The translations under genes were made by a program, and so were the position numbers. From the NCBI GenBank assembly GCA_022836615.1, contig MU405368.1, positions 1 through 64,000 of the forward strand: a stretch of 64,000 bases of DNA, given 5' to 3'. The stretch is from Annulohypoxylon bovei var. microspora. Lineage: Eukaryota; Ascomycota; Sordariomycetes; Xylariales; Hypoxylaceae. The notes beneath the pieces were generated by a model, which saw only the letters and a list, made by a program, of their open reading frames with translations, had not been told where the DNA came from and searched no databases. Positions 9,369 through 20,639 of the stretch are shown piece after piece (within the stretch, counting starts at the first letter, position 1; every line of letters begins with the position of its first letter).

Positions 9369-11651
9369 ATGTCCAACGTAGACGTGGTACAGCGCACAGC
9401 CGCTGCTGCGGCACTCCCCTCACCATTCGAAAGCGCAATGGCTGCCGCTGCCGCTACCGCAACGGCCGCCGCCGCTGGCGTTGTGACGAAACCCCAAACT
9501 TCCCACTCCTCATCACCCACGTCGATAGGGACAGTAGGATCGACGGCGACAACGACAACAATAACAACGAATACCGCGATAACGACTCCAAATAATATTA
9601 ATTCCTCATTACCAGCGATTTCGCCACCACCACCGCCGCCGCATATCGGAGTTATAGGGATTAAGAGGACGAGAAACGCTGATCATAAAGAAGGCAGAAA
9701 TTCAAAAAGCAGGACGAGGACGTTTACCAAGAGCATGGAGCCCCCAGTATTGTCCTTTTACGGCACCCAGCCGGTTCCCCTGCCTTCTCGATTCGGCAGT
9801 CTGAAAAAGCGACTCGTAGCCGGCCACGAATCCGCCCTCGAAGCGTCTTGGGGGCGACTACTTACCGCCCTGCGCGAAGAGGTCAAGTACATTGAGAAGA
9901 ACGGCGCCGGATTGATCCCGGAAATCAATTTCACCGACATAGACGACGACGCCAAAATCGCGCCTTTCAATGCCCAGCTAAAACGCCACGGCATCGGCGT
10001 CGTGAAGGGCGTCGTCCCCTCGGCCGATGCGAGTACCTGGGTCGAGGAGACCAAGAAGTATCTCGAGACGAAGCACGAGTATAAGCCGCCCCCGGCGCAA
10101 GATCCGACCTGTTTCGACTTCTTCTGGACTCCCGCGCAGGTACGGTCGCGCGCGCATCCTAATGTTTTGCAGGCGCAGCGGTTTGCCATGTCGCTGTGGA
10201 ATACGAACAACGACGACCGGCTCGCTACGCGGTTCCCCATCACGTATGCGGATCGGATCCGGATAGAGTCTTACTCCAACGGACACCTCACCGTGAACGG
10301 AGCTCTGACGGCGACGCACGAAGACAGCTTGATCGCTGCCGCGGCCGCGACGTCGACCGCGCATATCGCGCAGGTAGACAACGGGAGCTTAGAGCGCTGG
10401 GAGCAGGACGGATATGGTCGTGGTGGTCTTTACGACGCCATTTTCAAGGGCGATTGGGAATCTTACGATGCGTGGGATCCGGCGGGCCGCATCAACGCCA
10501 CGTCCGACTTATACAACGGTGCAGGCGCATGTTCCATGATGCGTCTCTTCCAAGGTATTCTCGCGTTAACAGTAGTAGAACCGGGGATGATCAGACTCCT
10601 CCCCTCGCCAAAACTATCTACGGCATACTTCCTACTCCGGCCGTTCTTCGCGCCGAAAGAGGGACCCCCTCCCCAAGGCGCCAGCGCCGAGGAATGGGAT
10701 GCGTATCTAGACGCGTCCAACTGGACTCTCGAAAAGGAGCAGTCCACAATAATACACGGCGCCGTGCCCGGCCACGCGCAGCGCGTAACAGCAGCGTGGC
10801 ACCCGCACCTGCAGCTCGACAAGAGCCTCGTCACGCCGCCGACCCTGCAGGTCGGCGACTACATAGTCTGGCACCCGGACCAGGCCTACCAGTTCTCCAA
10901 CACCAACTACCGGAGCAGCAGCCGGCCGCAGACGTCGTCGTCGTCGGGCGGCAGCACCGGGGGCGCGCCCGTCGAGTGCGACGACAACACGTCCATGCTG
11001 GTGTACACGCCCGCGGCGCCCCTGACGCAGACGAACGCGCTGTACCTCGCGCGCCAGCGCAAGACCTTCCTGCGCGGGCACCCGGGCCCGGACTTCGACT
11101 CGACGGGGACGGGGCTCGGCAGCGAGGCGCCGCACACGGGGCGTCTGAGCGAGAAGGACATCCGCGAGGTGGGCGGCGAGGAGGGCCTGCAAGCCATGGG
11201 TCTGGCGCCGTGGAACCTCAGCGGGAGCGGAGCGCAGACGAGCAACAGCAATATTAGTCTGAGCCACAACCACCGTCACGGCCACAAGCACGCCTCGGCC
11301 TCGTCGACATCTTCGAAGGAGAAGAAAGACGTAATCGTAAACGTGAGCGTCAGCGCGGACGGGGACGTGGACATGGACACGCCGAGCCGGAGCAGCAGCC
11401 GGGACAGCCGGAGCAGCAGCAGCAGCAGCACGCAGGCCGAGGCCGAGGTCGTGCGGCTCGCGAACATCATCCTGTTCCCGGACCGCTACGACTTCTACAT
11501 GCCGACGCGGGCCAGCAGCCCGGCGCCGGCGAGCCGGGACCGGGGAGAGAAGGAAAGGGAACGCGAGCGCGAGCGCGACAGGGGTAACCGGGAAATGGAG
11601 AGCTCGGACAGGGATAAGGACCGGGATAAGGGGAAGGATAGAGAGAGATAA
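9369..11651 (+). CDS. DUF1479 (YbiU-like) protein with Arg/Asp/Glu-rich tail
   Basis: Single-exon gene, 760 residues from the ATG at 9369; the frame is also open from 9033 (872 residues). The first about 120 residues are Ala/Thr/Ser-rich low complexity. The conserved DUF1479 core starts near PPVLSFYGTQPVPLP and runs through NGAGLIPEINF, HGIGVVKGVVP, YADRIRIESYSNG and WHPDQAY. DUF1479 proteins are predicted to adopt a cupin/2-oxoglutarate-oxygenase-like fold; the activity is not known. After the core come a Ser/His-rich linker, a poly-Ser stretch, and a C-terminal tail of repeated RD/RE/DK pairs from about residue 718 onward. This tail is unusual for an enzyme and resembles nucleic-acid-binding or phase-separating tails (inference). 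GC rises strongly across 10800-11550, which creates long antisense frames. Confidence 0.82.
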   Translation: MSNVDVVQRTAAAAALPSPFESAMAAAAATATAAAAGVVTKPQTSHSSSPTSIGTVGSTATTTTITTNTAITTPNNINSSLPAISPPPPPPHIGVIGIKRTRNADHKEGRNSKSRTRTFTKSMEPPVLSFYGTQPVPLPSRFGSLKKRLVAGHESALEASWGRLLTALREEVKYIEKNGAGLIPEINFTDIDDDAKIAPFNAQLKRHGIGVVKGVVPSADASTWVEETKKYLETKHEYKPPPAQDPTCFDFFWTPAQVRSRAHPNVLQAQRFAMSLWNTNNDDRLATRFPITYADRIRIESYSNGHLTVNGALTATHEDSLIAAAAATSTAHIAQVDNGSLERWEQDGYGRGGLYDAIFKGDWESYDAWDPAGRINATSDLYNGAGACSMMRLFQGILALTVVEPGMIRLLPSPKLSTAYFLLRPFFAPKEGPPPQGASAEEWDAYLDASNWTLEKEQSTIIHGAVPGHAQRVTAAWHPHLQLDKSLVTPPTLQVGDYIVWHPDQAYQFSNTNYRSSSRPQTSSSSGGSTGGAPVECDDNTSMLVYTPAAPLTQTNALYLARQRKTFLRGHPGPDFDSTGTGLGSEAPHTGRLSEKDIREVGGEEGLQAMGLAPWNLSGSGAQTSNSNISLSHNHRHGHKHASASSTSSKEKKDVIVNVSVSADGDVDMDTPSRSSSRDSRSSSSSSTQAEAEVVRLANIILFPDRYDFYMPTRASSPAPASRDRGEKERERERERDRGNREMESSDRDKDRDKGKDRER

Positions 11652-12347
11652 ATACCTAGAGGTGAGCGGGGCGACAAGGCACAAAGCATATCCAGGGAAC
11701 TATAAAATCATGGGAACGGGAAGGGATGAAGGTTAGGGGCGCATGGGCAAGTCCTCGGCGAGGGGGTGAACGAGCTGCCGGCTACTACGTTTGAAGCTGT
11801 ATATACGTTACTGCTATCCCTCTATTCTGCGCAAGCATGCATCACGAGGTAGCTGAGATAGATAGGCCGGGGAGCCAGTCGAGTCAAGTCGAGTCAAATC
11901 GAGTTGGGATCAAAAAGTTTCCCCGACTTTACCTACGATCTATTCTTCACCCCTTAAATCGTCGGACCAGGTGATACGAGGTCGTATTCTTACACGGACT
12001 TTGAGTTTACGTATTTTGGGGTCGAAATCGTTAAAAGTGAATTCGCGTATCATCGTGTGAGTGTCATAAATTTGGTAGCCTCAAGTAGCCACCTAAATCG
12101 AGAATCAACTCTCAAGTAACTTGAGGCGAGAAACTGACAAAGCCAACGACCGACTTCATATCTCATCCTCTCGCATCCGTACACGTACCTAGGTAGGCAT
12201 TCAGGTAACCGCACATAACCGACCGAACGTAAATTCAGCCATTCATACACACCAGCAGTGTGGCCTCTCCTGGGATCTAGGTAAGTATTACTTCCGACTC
12301 GCCATGAATCTAAGAGACCACGAAACATATGTCATTCACCCAGCCAC
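11652..12347. other. Intergenic, convergent
   Basis: Between the DUF1479 gene (+) and a small gene (-). No gene is recognised. A short GAGTC repeat lies at about 11880-11905. Confidence 0.5.
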
Positions 12348-12944
12348 CTAATACCCAGATCCGGAGAGTTTCATCACACGAAAAAACATCGAATTCGCTG
12401 CCGCCATGTCCGCTGCCAGAGCGGCTTCTTTCCGCGCAAGAGCGAGGTCCAATTCTGTGAGCGCGCACTGAGCAGCGACTATCTTAAAGCTCTGAAAGTC
12501 AACTTTGTTTCTACCGGAGCTGTCAGACTGCTCGGTGCTGACGTGAAGGCAAGCAATGCTCAATTCGAGCGCCGACACGCCAAGACCTGAATCTAGGCCA
12601 TTCGCAGGCTCGTCATTACGCTCGTCGGCGTCAGCATGACCATCGTTATCCTCATCTTCCCGCATCCTCACCTCCTTCTTGCGGATCGATCCTTCGATCC
12701 ACTTCGCGATTCGGTCGTACTCGTCCTTGAGCCGGATCGACTTATCTCTTTGCCGTCGGTTCTAAGATTTATTAGCACTTTTGCTCCTTTTTACTCCCTT
12801 GACGCAATAGAGCTTCAGATAAAATATGCCGTAAAAGATCCAGGTTGGAAAAAAACTTACCTGAATGCCTGACTTGCTAAAAATGCAACCGGTGAAGACC
12901 TCTAGTTCTGTTAAACCTTTGGTAAAATTGTCCGAATATTCCAT
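12348..12944 (-). CDS. Small hypothetical protein, charged, two exons
   Basis: Exon 1 is 12861-12944 (CAG/GTAAGT donor) and exon 2 is 12348-12761 (TTAG acceptor), with a 99-nt intron and both in phase 0; 165 residues. The joined product reads ...SKSGIQ-NRRQRDKSIRLKDEYDRI, a continuous basic/acidic helix (possible coiled coil), followed by an Asp/Glu/Asn-rich linker and an Ala/Leu-rich helix (ALTELDLALARKEAALAADM). Family not recognised. Its ATG is only 74 bp downstream of the RdRP stop codon on the same strand, so the two may share regulation or read-through transcripts. Confidence 0.55.
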
Positions 12945-13018
12945 CGTTGCACTCCAAATCGCATCGTCATAACTATAAATGGTTAGGTGGTTAGCAACCT
13001 CGGAAGTTTGATGACGAT

Positions 13019-16000
13019 TTAGCGGCTAGGGAGAGGAGGTACTTGCGCCTCTCGGATGCAATCCGCTTCGTCCAGAGCTGTCTGCCAATTGACCCCCCCT
13101 AATTCCATACATCTAGTTTGTATGTAACCGATTAATTGGTCCCAAATCGAATATCCGTGACGGCTAACATTTTGGTGGATGTCTTGCTTCCAGATCTTCT
13201 TCTCGTCGATAGCCCGGTACAGTTTACCAAGAACCTTGTCTGATTTATAGTACTGGTGTCTTGGGCCGCTCTCGTCGTCCTCGTCCTCAACCACAGCCAA
13301 TCTTTGAGTTTCAAAGACAACTGTCCGATCTACGATGTTGGCAGGAGGAGCCGGTGCCAAGCTGTCGCGAGGTTAGTGTGAATCCTAAAGCTTCAAGCGT
13401 AACAATGGTTGCATTGTCTCGAGAGGAAATACGAGGTCGTTGTGTGTTGGTGATTGACTTACAACTCTGGACGACAGGTCGTTCGTGTCGTGCCCCGGAG
13501 CTTGTTCATATCGATCGGAATGCCCGATTTACTGTAATCCACACCAGTAGAGTGTAATTCGGCAAGCAGGAGGCATTCGCTGTCGACAGTACCACCAGGC
13601 TTCATGTCCGCAAGGATCATATGTTTCGTAGCGATTACACCTAATCTATAACACTAGTATTAGTAAGAGTCTAACTAGTCTAACTCGCATGATACTCTAC
13701 TTAAGAGAGCGGGAGTAAACGACGGAAAGGGGTGAAATGAGTTCGGTATGAGAATATGCTAAGTGTCATGTTATACTAGAAGGGTTATTTTTATAGAGTA
13801 AGCATTCTGGGGGGTACCTATGGATCTCTTTCGATCTCTAGATGGGAATATAAATATTAAAATATTATAATTCGAATTGAGCTTACTGATCAGTGGCCAT
13901 GAATTCGACGAAGAAATCCGTCATGTCTTCCCGAGTGACCTCTCGCCCGATGGTCTTGGGCTTGACTATAGGGTAGTCGGCTGGAGAGAACTCTCGTTTT
14001 GTCGATGTAACTGCGTCCTTATCCCAGATAATGTTATAGATGTCGCCGTCGAGATCTCCGCCGCTAAGCTGACTAGGAAGGTCTCTCGACCCTTTTTGAC
14101 TGAAGGCGATACAATTGGAAAGCGAACGGAGCGGGTGGTGAGGCGGAGGAATCACCACTTTTCGCACTTGGATATCTCCAGGATGAAGAGCAGGAGACCT
14201 GGTAACCAATACCAACTTGTTATGCAAGTCGAGATCCCGGCTTCTGGGCAGCTTGTCCTTCTCAAACGTGACATAGACTTCATCCTCTTCTAAGAACCCG
14301 AACTCGTCTAGGATGCCAAATAATGTGACCCCTTTCTCGACCGGGATCCTGGCCTTATGTTTGAGAAGGCGTACCTCCCTTAGGACGACGGTTTCCACAA
14401 CCGAACAGAGAAATGTATCTTTCCTATAATCCATGTTTAGCTTAGCGAGACGACGAATGAACTTGGAGAAGTTGATCTGGTCTGCAACTTTCTGTCTCTT
14501 GAGAAATACCACGGTGTTGTGGATTTCGGCGGTGATCTCACGTAGTCTCTTGAGTTCGCGATTCTGGGCGTCGAGAAACCATTTTTCCGAGACGCCCATG
14601 TCCTCTAGGATCTTGATCATCTGGCGATTGAGGACGAGGGGAATGGGCTTGTTCGCCATATCGCAGATTTCTAAGTATCGAAGGTCTTCGCTTTCAAATT
14701 TGACCATGCTCTCCGGTCGGATGCGCATAACCATACCTCGGAGAGTGTCGTCCAAAGAAAGCATCCCTTTAGCGCCGCCCCATCTAATCTGGAAGCACGT
14801 AGTAGTATCCCTGTGCTGCGGCAGGGCAGCTTGTATGGCCTCCATCAAAGATCTCGATAACGTGCCGACGCCATCGCTGAAGACCCGACTTCCATCAGGA
14901 GACTTCACATCTTCGATATACTGTATATCCGCCCCGAGCTCGTCAAGGTCGACCGCGAACGGGGTCTCGGAAAATGCTTGGCCGATTCGGGCGGCGCATC
15001 TTGACGGCGATTGGATCTTGTTAAATTTTCCAAGCTCCCTTATCACCGTAAAATAGCTCTGGAAGCTCGACTTGTGGTCTACGAAAGGGGCCATAAACCA
15101 TACGCCGTGTGCTCGGAGCGAGGAGTGAGAGAATCCCAAGAACAAATATTCTCGGCCGGTGATGTGAATTCCCTTTAAGAGAATTTCCTTAAACCGACTC
15201 CAGATCCGGTCGAGGGACACCTGAGCATTGAAGAATACGTCCTGGCCATCCTCTTCGCAGAACTGAACACGCGCAAAGAAGCCGATATGGTTAGGAAATT
15301 TGCGGAGTATTCGATTCTTGGCTTCGGGCTCCGGACCAAGAAGGATGACCCGGGTGGGAGTAACTTGCGCTTTATAAACCATTACAAGATTCCGACCTAC
15401 TCTCTCGGATACCAGCTCCTCCGCGGTCCCCTGGCGGATCTCCTTTTCGTTGGCCTCGAGAAGCGACCAGATATCGTCTGGATTAAACGTGCTTGCGCTA
15501 ATGTCCGGGCCAGGAAATGGCGTCTGCTTGAAAAGCTTCTTTACCGCGCCTGCAGAGAAGGGGCAAGCCAGCGACGCGGTATTCTGCAAAGACCCTTTCG
15601 CGGGGGGTGTCTGAGACACCTGGCGGACACGTCTGAGCAAGGCTTCGACCGTCTGAGGCAGGAGATAGCCGTTCTGGACAAGGGCCTGGAATTGAAATAG
15701 GACGTCAAACGGAACAACGGAATTTGCATAGTATTCATTAAGCAGAGTCCGGAATGTCCTCATCCCATCGCCCATGTAGGTTTGGCCTAGCTGAACATTA
15801 GGGAATTCATAGTACGAGAAGGTAAGTTTCTCCTTTTTCTTCAGATGCTCCAGCTTCGAATTAAAACTGGATGGCGAGACCTGGATGCGATAGACGAGGG
15901 ATTGCCCTAGGATTGCCCCATGATTGCCGCTGATGTGAGGCAGCTGGCTCAGCCGAGTCTTCGTGATCTTGTACGCCGCCGAAGCAGGGCTGGAGACCTG

Positions 16001-16654
16001 ATCTTGAAAGAATCGAGGTGCTTCCCAGAGAGTCAACGTGAAGGATGTGGGTCTCTGGGATTCGATTATCTCGTTGACGATACGGTAGGGGATTTCCACC
16101 CTGAGGGGTCCGGTGCGGGACTTGAGCGAGACGATAAGAGCATCCCTAGCGAATTTGGCCACGCCTTCGTTACGCCAGTTGATGTCCGGGGTGTAGGTGA
16201 AAGCGCCGTTTGGATACTCATAATGACCACACGAAAACTCACGAACGTCGAAGGAGACGTTCTTGTTCGTGGACGGTTGTTCATATTCATCTTCAGCATC
16301 TTGGAGTTGGAGCTTTTGGTCCTCGGCCGTCTTAAGTAGGGATTTCAGCAGATACGGATTCGGACTTTTCTTACTCTTTCTGCACCTGACATCCCTGCCG
16401 AGCAAGGTTAGGCGAGCCCGCGATCGAGACTGGCTGAATCGATGAACAGGTTGATCGCCATAAACATCCAAGAACCTCTCGCCATGAGTTCGGTAGAGGA
16501 AGGTAATATTCCCAAAACTCTTCCCGCGGTTTTTCTCGCAACTCCACTCATTAATCTTGAGTGCGATAGTGATGTAAGGATTTAACTGTTTTCGAAGGCT
16601 GTGATCAGTCAGACCGACGGGGAGGTCTGGTAGGAAGATCTCCAAGCCCTCCAT
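13019..16654 (-). CDS. RNA-dependent RNA polymerase (RNA silencing)
   Basis: Cellular RdRP of the eukaryotic RDR/QDE-1/SAD-1 family, which copies aberrant or unpaired RNA into double strands for Dicer. Three exons: 13887-16654, 13463-13645 and 13019-13361, in frame, 1097 residues. The N-terminus (MEGLEIFLPDLPVGLTDHS) looks like the RRM-like start of SAD-1-type enzymes. The RdRP core includes SPDGSRVFSDGVGTLS and the catalytic DLDGD loop at residues 867-871 within LSGGDLDGDIYNIIWD. Exon 2 continues the conserved QLGVIATKHMILADM and GGTVDSECLLLAELH segments. Exon 3 holds the C-terminal helical part (PAPPANIVDR). All key catalytic Asp residues are present. Which of the three Neurospora paralogues it matches cannot be decided here. 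Confidence 0.93.
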
Positions 16655-18305
16655 GTTGAATTAGGGCGAACCACGGGCAATCGGCCTGTAGCTAGATGAA
16701 TGCGCTCACGGAGTAGTGGAGGGAGGGGTAGAGTGGTCATCAAATGAGGAGGTGTAAGGTGGGTCAATTGATTGATGGCAGAGAGTTGCCTGAGGCTAAC
16801 TGCAGCTCAATTTAGACAGCTTAATAGCTCTCCAACACCCACCTAGAACTCGATTGGTCTTCCGAGAAGCAGGACGATCATTCCTATGTCATAGGACAGA
16901 AAATAACCTTAGAATTTATGTTGATGAAGTAGAGAGACGCTGAGGATCAAATTGTAGTATTGATATGAGCCCCGACTCCATGGATAAGAAAATGGGATGG
17001 AATTCTCAGTTCTCGCAATGCTCTGGGATTAATGATATAATTACCTAGGTAGGTACCTAGGTAGGTATGCCTTGTGATGAGGAGTTAGGCAACAACCATC
17101 GCAACAGGCGAGTCACGATGATTCGGGGCATTGTAGAGGGGAAGGGACGAGGCAGGCTAAGGTAACACAAAGTGCGGGCACGGTGAGAGGCAATGATTAA
17201 TAGGAGATACGTTTGAAGGTGAAACCCCGTCAACGCAGCACAGCAGTTCGGGTAGGTGCCTCCTTATTTGGAGATGATCAAATCGGAGGTCAATCGGACG
17301 ACGACAATTTAGATTTATGACCAGTTACTTTTAGTCAAGGAAAAGTCAAGCCATATCAGTTCATGTGAAAGGAAAGCATGAGAAACGTATATACATGTCA
17401 TGCACGCATGAGCGCAATAATAGCTCTGATTTTAGCACTGATCCACCGAGGTAGTAATAGGCCGCCATAGCATGATCTTACTTACCTTCCCATGCATACC
17501 TACAAATGCAGAATAGATCTATGCCTCATCTACGACATCCAGACATCCAGCCTTGCATGCGAATGTCTTACAATTAAGATACGTTGACTTTTAGATATCA
17601 ATTACTCTTAGTCCGGCATTGGAGCTTGAAAGGAAGAAGAGCCAGCCCATTGGGATCTTTATGTGCTTTACCGCAATTTGATTTGTTTGATTTTCTTGTT
17701 ATATCGGTTTACAATATTCCATATGCCTTTGAAAGGAGGTAGGTAGGTAGGTATGCAGCAGAGTTATAAAATGCTTAGAATAATATTTAAAAAAAAATAT
17801 ATGACAACCCCTGAATGCCTCTTAGAAGAAAAGGGGTAGGTATTTAGGAGATGAGACTTGAGGTTTAAATAAACATTATACATACCTAACGGTTACGTAG
17901 GTGCTTGTTGATGATGACATCGTAGCTGCCTATGTATATCTTATGGGTACCTAGGTAGGTAACTACAGGTAGGTATGTAAGTAGGTACATATAGAAGGTA
18001 TGTGTGTGTTTATCTGAAGTCGTCGCTTCCCTCTTTAAACGCAGACTCGCACATGTACATAATATCTTATCTCCTACAGTTCCTCATCAAAGTTCATTTA
18101 GATCTGACTTGCAACTCTCACATGTGAACCTCTTAATATCACTATCCCAATGTCATTATGTGAGCCAACACGAAATCCTCAAACCCCACGACTCATACAG
18201 TCATTCGTTCATCGGCCAACACGTCAACTAAACCTCTTCCCTTCAAAGCCAGGAAGGATTCGCATTCACCTTATCAAATGAAACTATGACCTCAAATACT
18301 GCAAT
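16655..18305. other. Divergent intergenic region
   Basis: 1.65 kb between RdRP (-) and the glycosyltransferase (+). It holds TAGGTAGGTACC motifs at about 17045-17070, 17740-17755 and 17945-17990 and is otherwise AT-rich without recognisable genes. It presumably contains both promoters. Confidence 0.5.
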
Positions 18306-19894
18306 ATGACGATCCTAAGATATTCCTACGGGAAATTCGCTCTGGCTGTCGCATGCCTCGTCATGTTCCTCCTCACATCGAAGCGCCTCTCTGAATGGTC
18401 TTTCCACACCTCCTCTCTAGGAATCCCTTCACTGAGGCGTCCCTACAATTCGGCTCATGTCAACCTGTCTGGTTTCACTGGCATCGATAAGTCTAGCAGC
18501 TTAGCATTGCCTCTTACCAGACACCACGGCGCGTGTAATTCATTCCCTGACACGTCCAACATACTTGTCGTCATAAAGACAGGAGCCACTGAAGCTTATT
18601 CAAGGATCCCTATTCAACTTGTCACCATCCTGAGATGTCTCCCGGATTTCCTTATCTTCTCAGATATGGAACAGGACATTGCTGGAAATCACGTATACGA
18701 CAGTCTGGATACTGTACTTCCTGGGGTGATGAAGGGGAACCCGGATTTCAATCTCTATCGCCGACAGAAGAATTGCGCTGTAGACCAGCAGAGTTGCAAC
18801 AACCACGGAAATCTCGGCAGCGAGTTTGACGGTTGGATTTTGGACAGGTACAAGAATGTCCATATTGTCGAGAAGACATACAAACTACGTCCTGACTACG
18901 ACTGGTACCTTTTTATCGATGCTGACACATATGTTCTCTGGAACAATCTCGTCCAGTGGTTACGCGAGCTGGAAAGTCTGCCCAAGGAGAGGCATTACAT
19001 CGGCAGCGTAGCTCTCACAAACAACTTTCGTTTTGCGCACGGCGGTAGCGGATATATCTTATCTCAATGGACTATGAAAGAGTTCGTTGGAAATCACTCT
19101 AACATCGCCAACCAATACGATATGAAGGCCAAGGAGTCATGTTGCGGAGACGTCATCCTAGCCCTAGCCTTGAATGAAACAATTGGAGTTAATGTTAAAT
19201 ACGCTGTAAGTACCTACCCCTATTCAGCTTCGATACATTGGACTATGAAAGGAGAAATGAGGGATAAGTGAAGAAGTGACCAACTTTCTAGTGGCCGACC
19301 ATCAACGGCGAGAAGCCCTTTACCATCCCTTATGGCCCGCGCGAGTGGTGCCAACCCCTTGTAACCATGCACCATATGGACTCGGAGGAGCTCTCTTCGT
19401 TTTAGAAATTCGAGAAGCGATTCTACGAGTCTCAGGGCACATCCCAACCTACGTTACGGTTCAAGGACATTTACCACGAGTTTGTCGCGCCCAAGCTAAA
19501 ATCTAGACGTGGCGACTGGGACAACATGAGCGAAGACGTGGTGTACCTAGACCCGGGCCATGGAGAACGATACTTGCCGTGGCAAAAGGAGAAGGATCGT
19601 CTCAAAAAGCTGCAGTATCAGCTCCACGTGCCAGCCATCGAGATGAACGCATACAAGTCATACGAGGACTGCCGCAAGCTATGTAAAGCAGTTAACAACT
19701 GCTTTCAGTTCTCATATCATGCCGGTGCCTGTATCTATAACAAGTCTTTCAAGCTCGGAAAGCCAACTCTCAAGGCAGACAAGGAGGAAGACAAATGGAT
19801 CAGCGGGTGGAACGTTGAACGGATTCGAGCATGGGTAGAGGAACAGGGGCAGTGTGACGATCCTGTGTGGCCTAACTTCCAACAAGGATTCTAG
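18306..19894 (+). pseudogene. Type II Golgi glycosyltransferase (GT31/core-1 type) with PAN/Apple-like tail, in-frame TAG
   Basis: Exon 1 is 18306-19205 and exon 2 19292-19894, both phase 0 across an 86-nt intron (501 codons in all). A single N-terminal membrane anchor (LAVACLVMFLLT, residues about 12-24) is followed by a lumenal domain with NILVVIKTGATEAY, a DAD metal-binding triad at 205-207 (YLFIDADTYVLW) and ...AHGGSGYILSQW, typical of fungal beta-1,3-galactosyltransferase-like proteins. Exon 2 continues WPTINGEKPF, then GPREWCQPL, then HHMDSEELSSF. A TAG at 19403-19405 (codon 338) follows, and the same frame resumes KFEKRFYES to a Cys-rich PAN/Apple-like module (DCRKLCKAVNNCFQFSYH). The stop sits where a Trp would be expected, so the gene is probably broken. 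Truncation would remove the C-terminal third. A 45-nt intron (19361-19405) could skip the stop but would delete the conserved HHM segment. Confidence 0.75.
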
Positions 19895-20233
19895 AATCGC
19901 CTACCTACTAATGCCACCTGTCTGTGGAACACCTTGGTCCTTGGACCATGTATGTAGCTTATAGGTTACCTACCGTATGCGATAGCTATTGTAGAAAATC
20001 GACAGCTTGGTGTAAATAATGCTATTGATGTGATTCAATTGATGTGATTTCAGAAGCGAGATTGGTGGTATTCTTCCTTTAATTCTCATTAGTTCCATCC
20101 TTGTTAACCTACTCCTTAAGCCCTCACATTTCAAGCACCTAGCTCGGCCATGAATCCACGACTAGGTAGTCACCTAGGTAGCTAGGGATAAGTGTTCTCA
20201 TGATAACTAAACCAATTAAACCAATTGAACCAT
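19895..20233. other. Intergenic, convergent
   Basis: 339 bp, AT-rich, with a TAGGTAGTCACCTAGGTAG-like motif near 20164-20184. Nothing else seen. Confidence 0.5.
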
Positions 20234-20639
20234 TTAAACCATAGAGTTCCCCTGGTGATCTACCTCGTCGCGAACGCGCGGGCCGGTGATGCCCTTCTCG
20301 CCGGGAACGTTGGTGCTTCCGCCTTCGATGCCGACGTCCGTGATACCCGAGTCGGATGCTACGGGTGCTTCTCCCGGCACATGGGGTTCTTTATGAGCTG
20401 GTGCGTTGGGGGCGCCGAGGCCTTTGGCTATATTGTTCGTCCTTGTTAGCTCTGGATGGATATACATGTCGCGTGGTATTGTGTTGGTATATGGTGTAGG
20501 TAGTGAATAGAGTTATGGTAGAGGTGGGATGAGTAGAGGTAGAACAGCACAGAACAGAACAAAACATACCTTCAGCCTGCTTCTTGAGGAATGTCTGACT
20601 GGCAGCGTCTTTCTGGCCTGGAGTCTTCGATGGTGCCAT
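20234..20639 (-). CDS. Small hydrophilic hypothetical protein
   Basis: Two exons, 20570-20639 and 20234-20427, joined across a 142-nt intron; 87 residues. A CTAAC branch site lies 12-16 nt before the ATATAG acceptor. The joined protein reads MAPSKTPGQKDAASQTFLKK... then AKGLGAPNAPAHKEPHVPGE and GGSTNVPGEKGITGPRVRDE. It is highly polar, rich in Gly/Pro/Ala and has no Cys or membrane segment, so it is probably disordered and cytosolic or nuclear. An alternative acceptor 18 nt further upstream would keep the frame. I recall similar small conserved fungal proteins but no function; LEA-like behaviour would be speculation. Confidence 0.65.

Noticed and set aside
10707..11684. Long minus-strand frame of 325 codons, plus a 353-codon frame (10196-11257, +)
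   Set aside because: Both overlap the DUF1479 gene. They arise from the GC-rich stretch with few stop codons and have Arg/Ala-biased, non-protein-like composition.
13019..13361. 113-codon frame considered as a separate small gene
   Set aside because: It joins in frame to the RdRP through GTAAGT/ACAG splice sites and supplies the expected C-terminal helical part.
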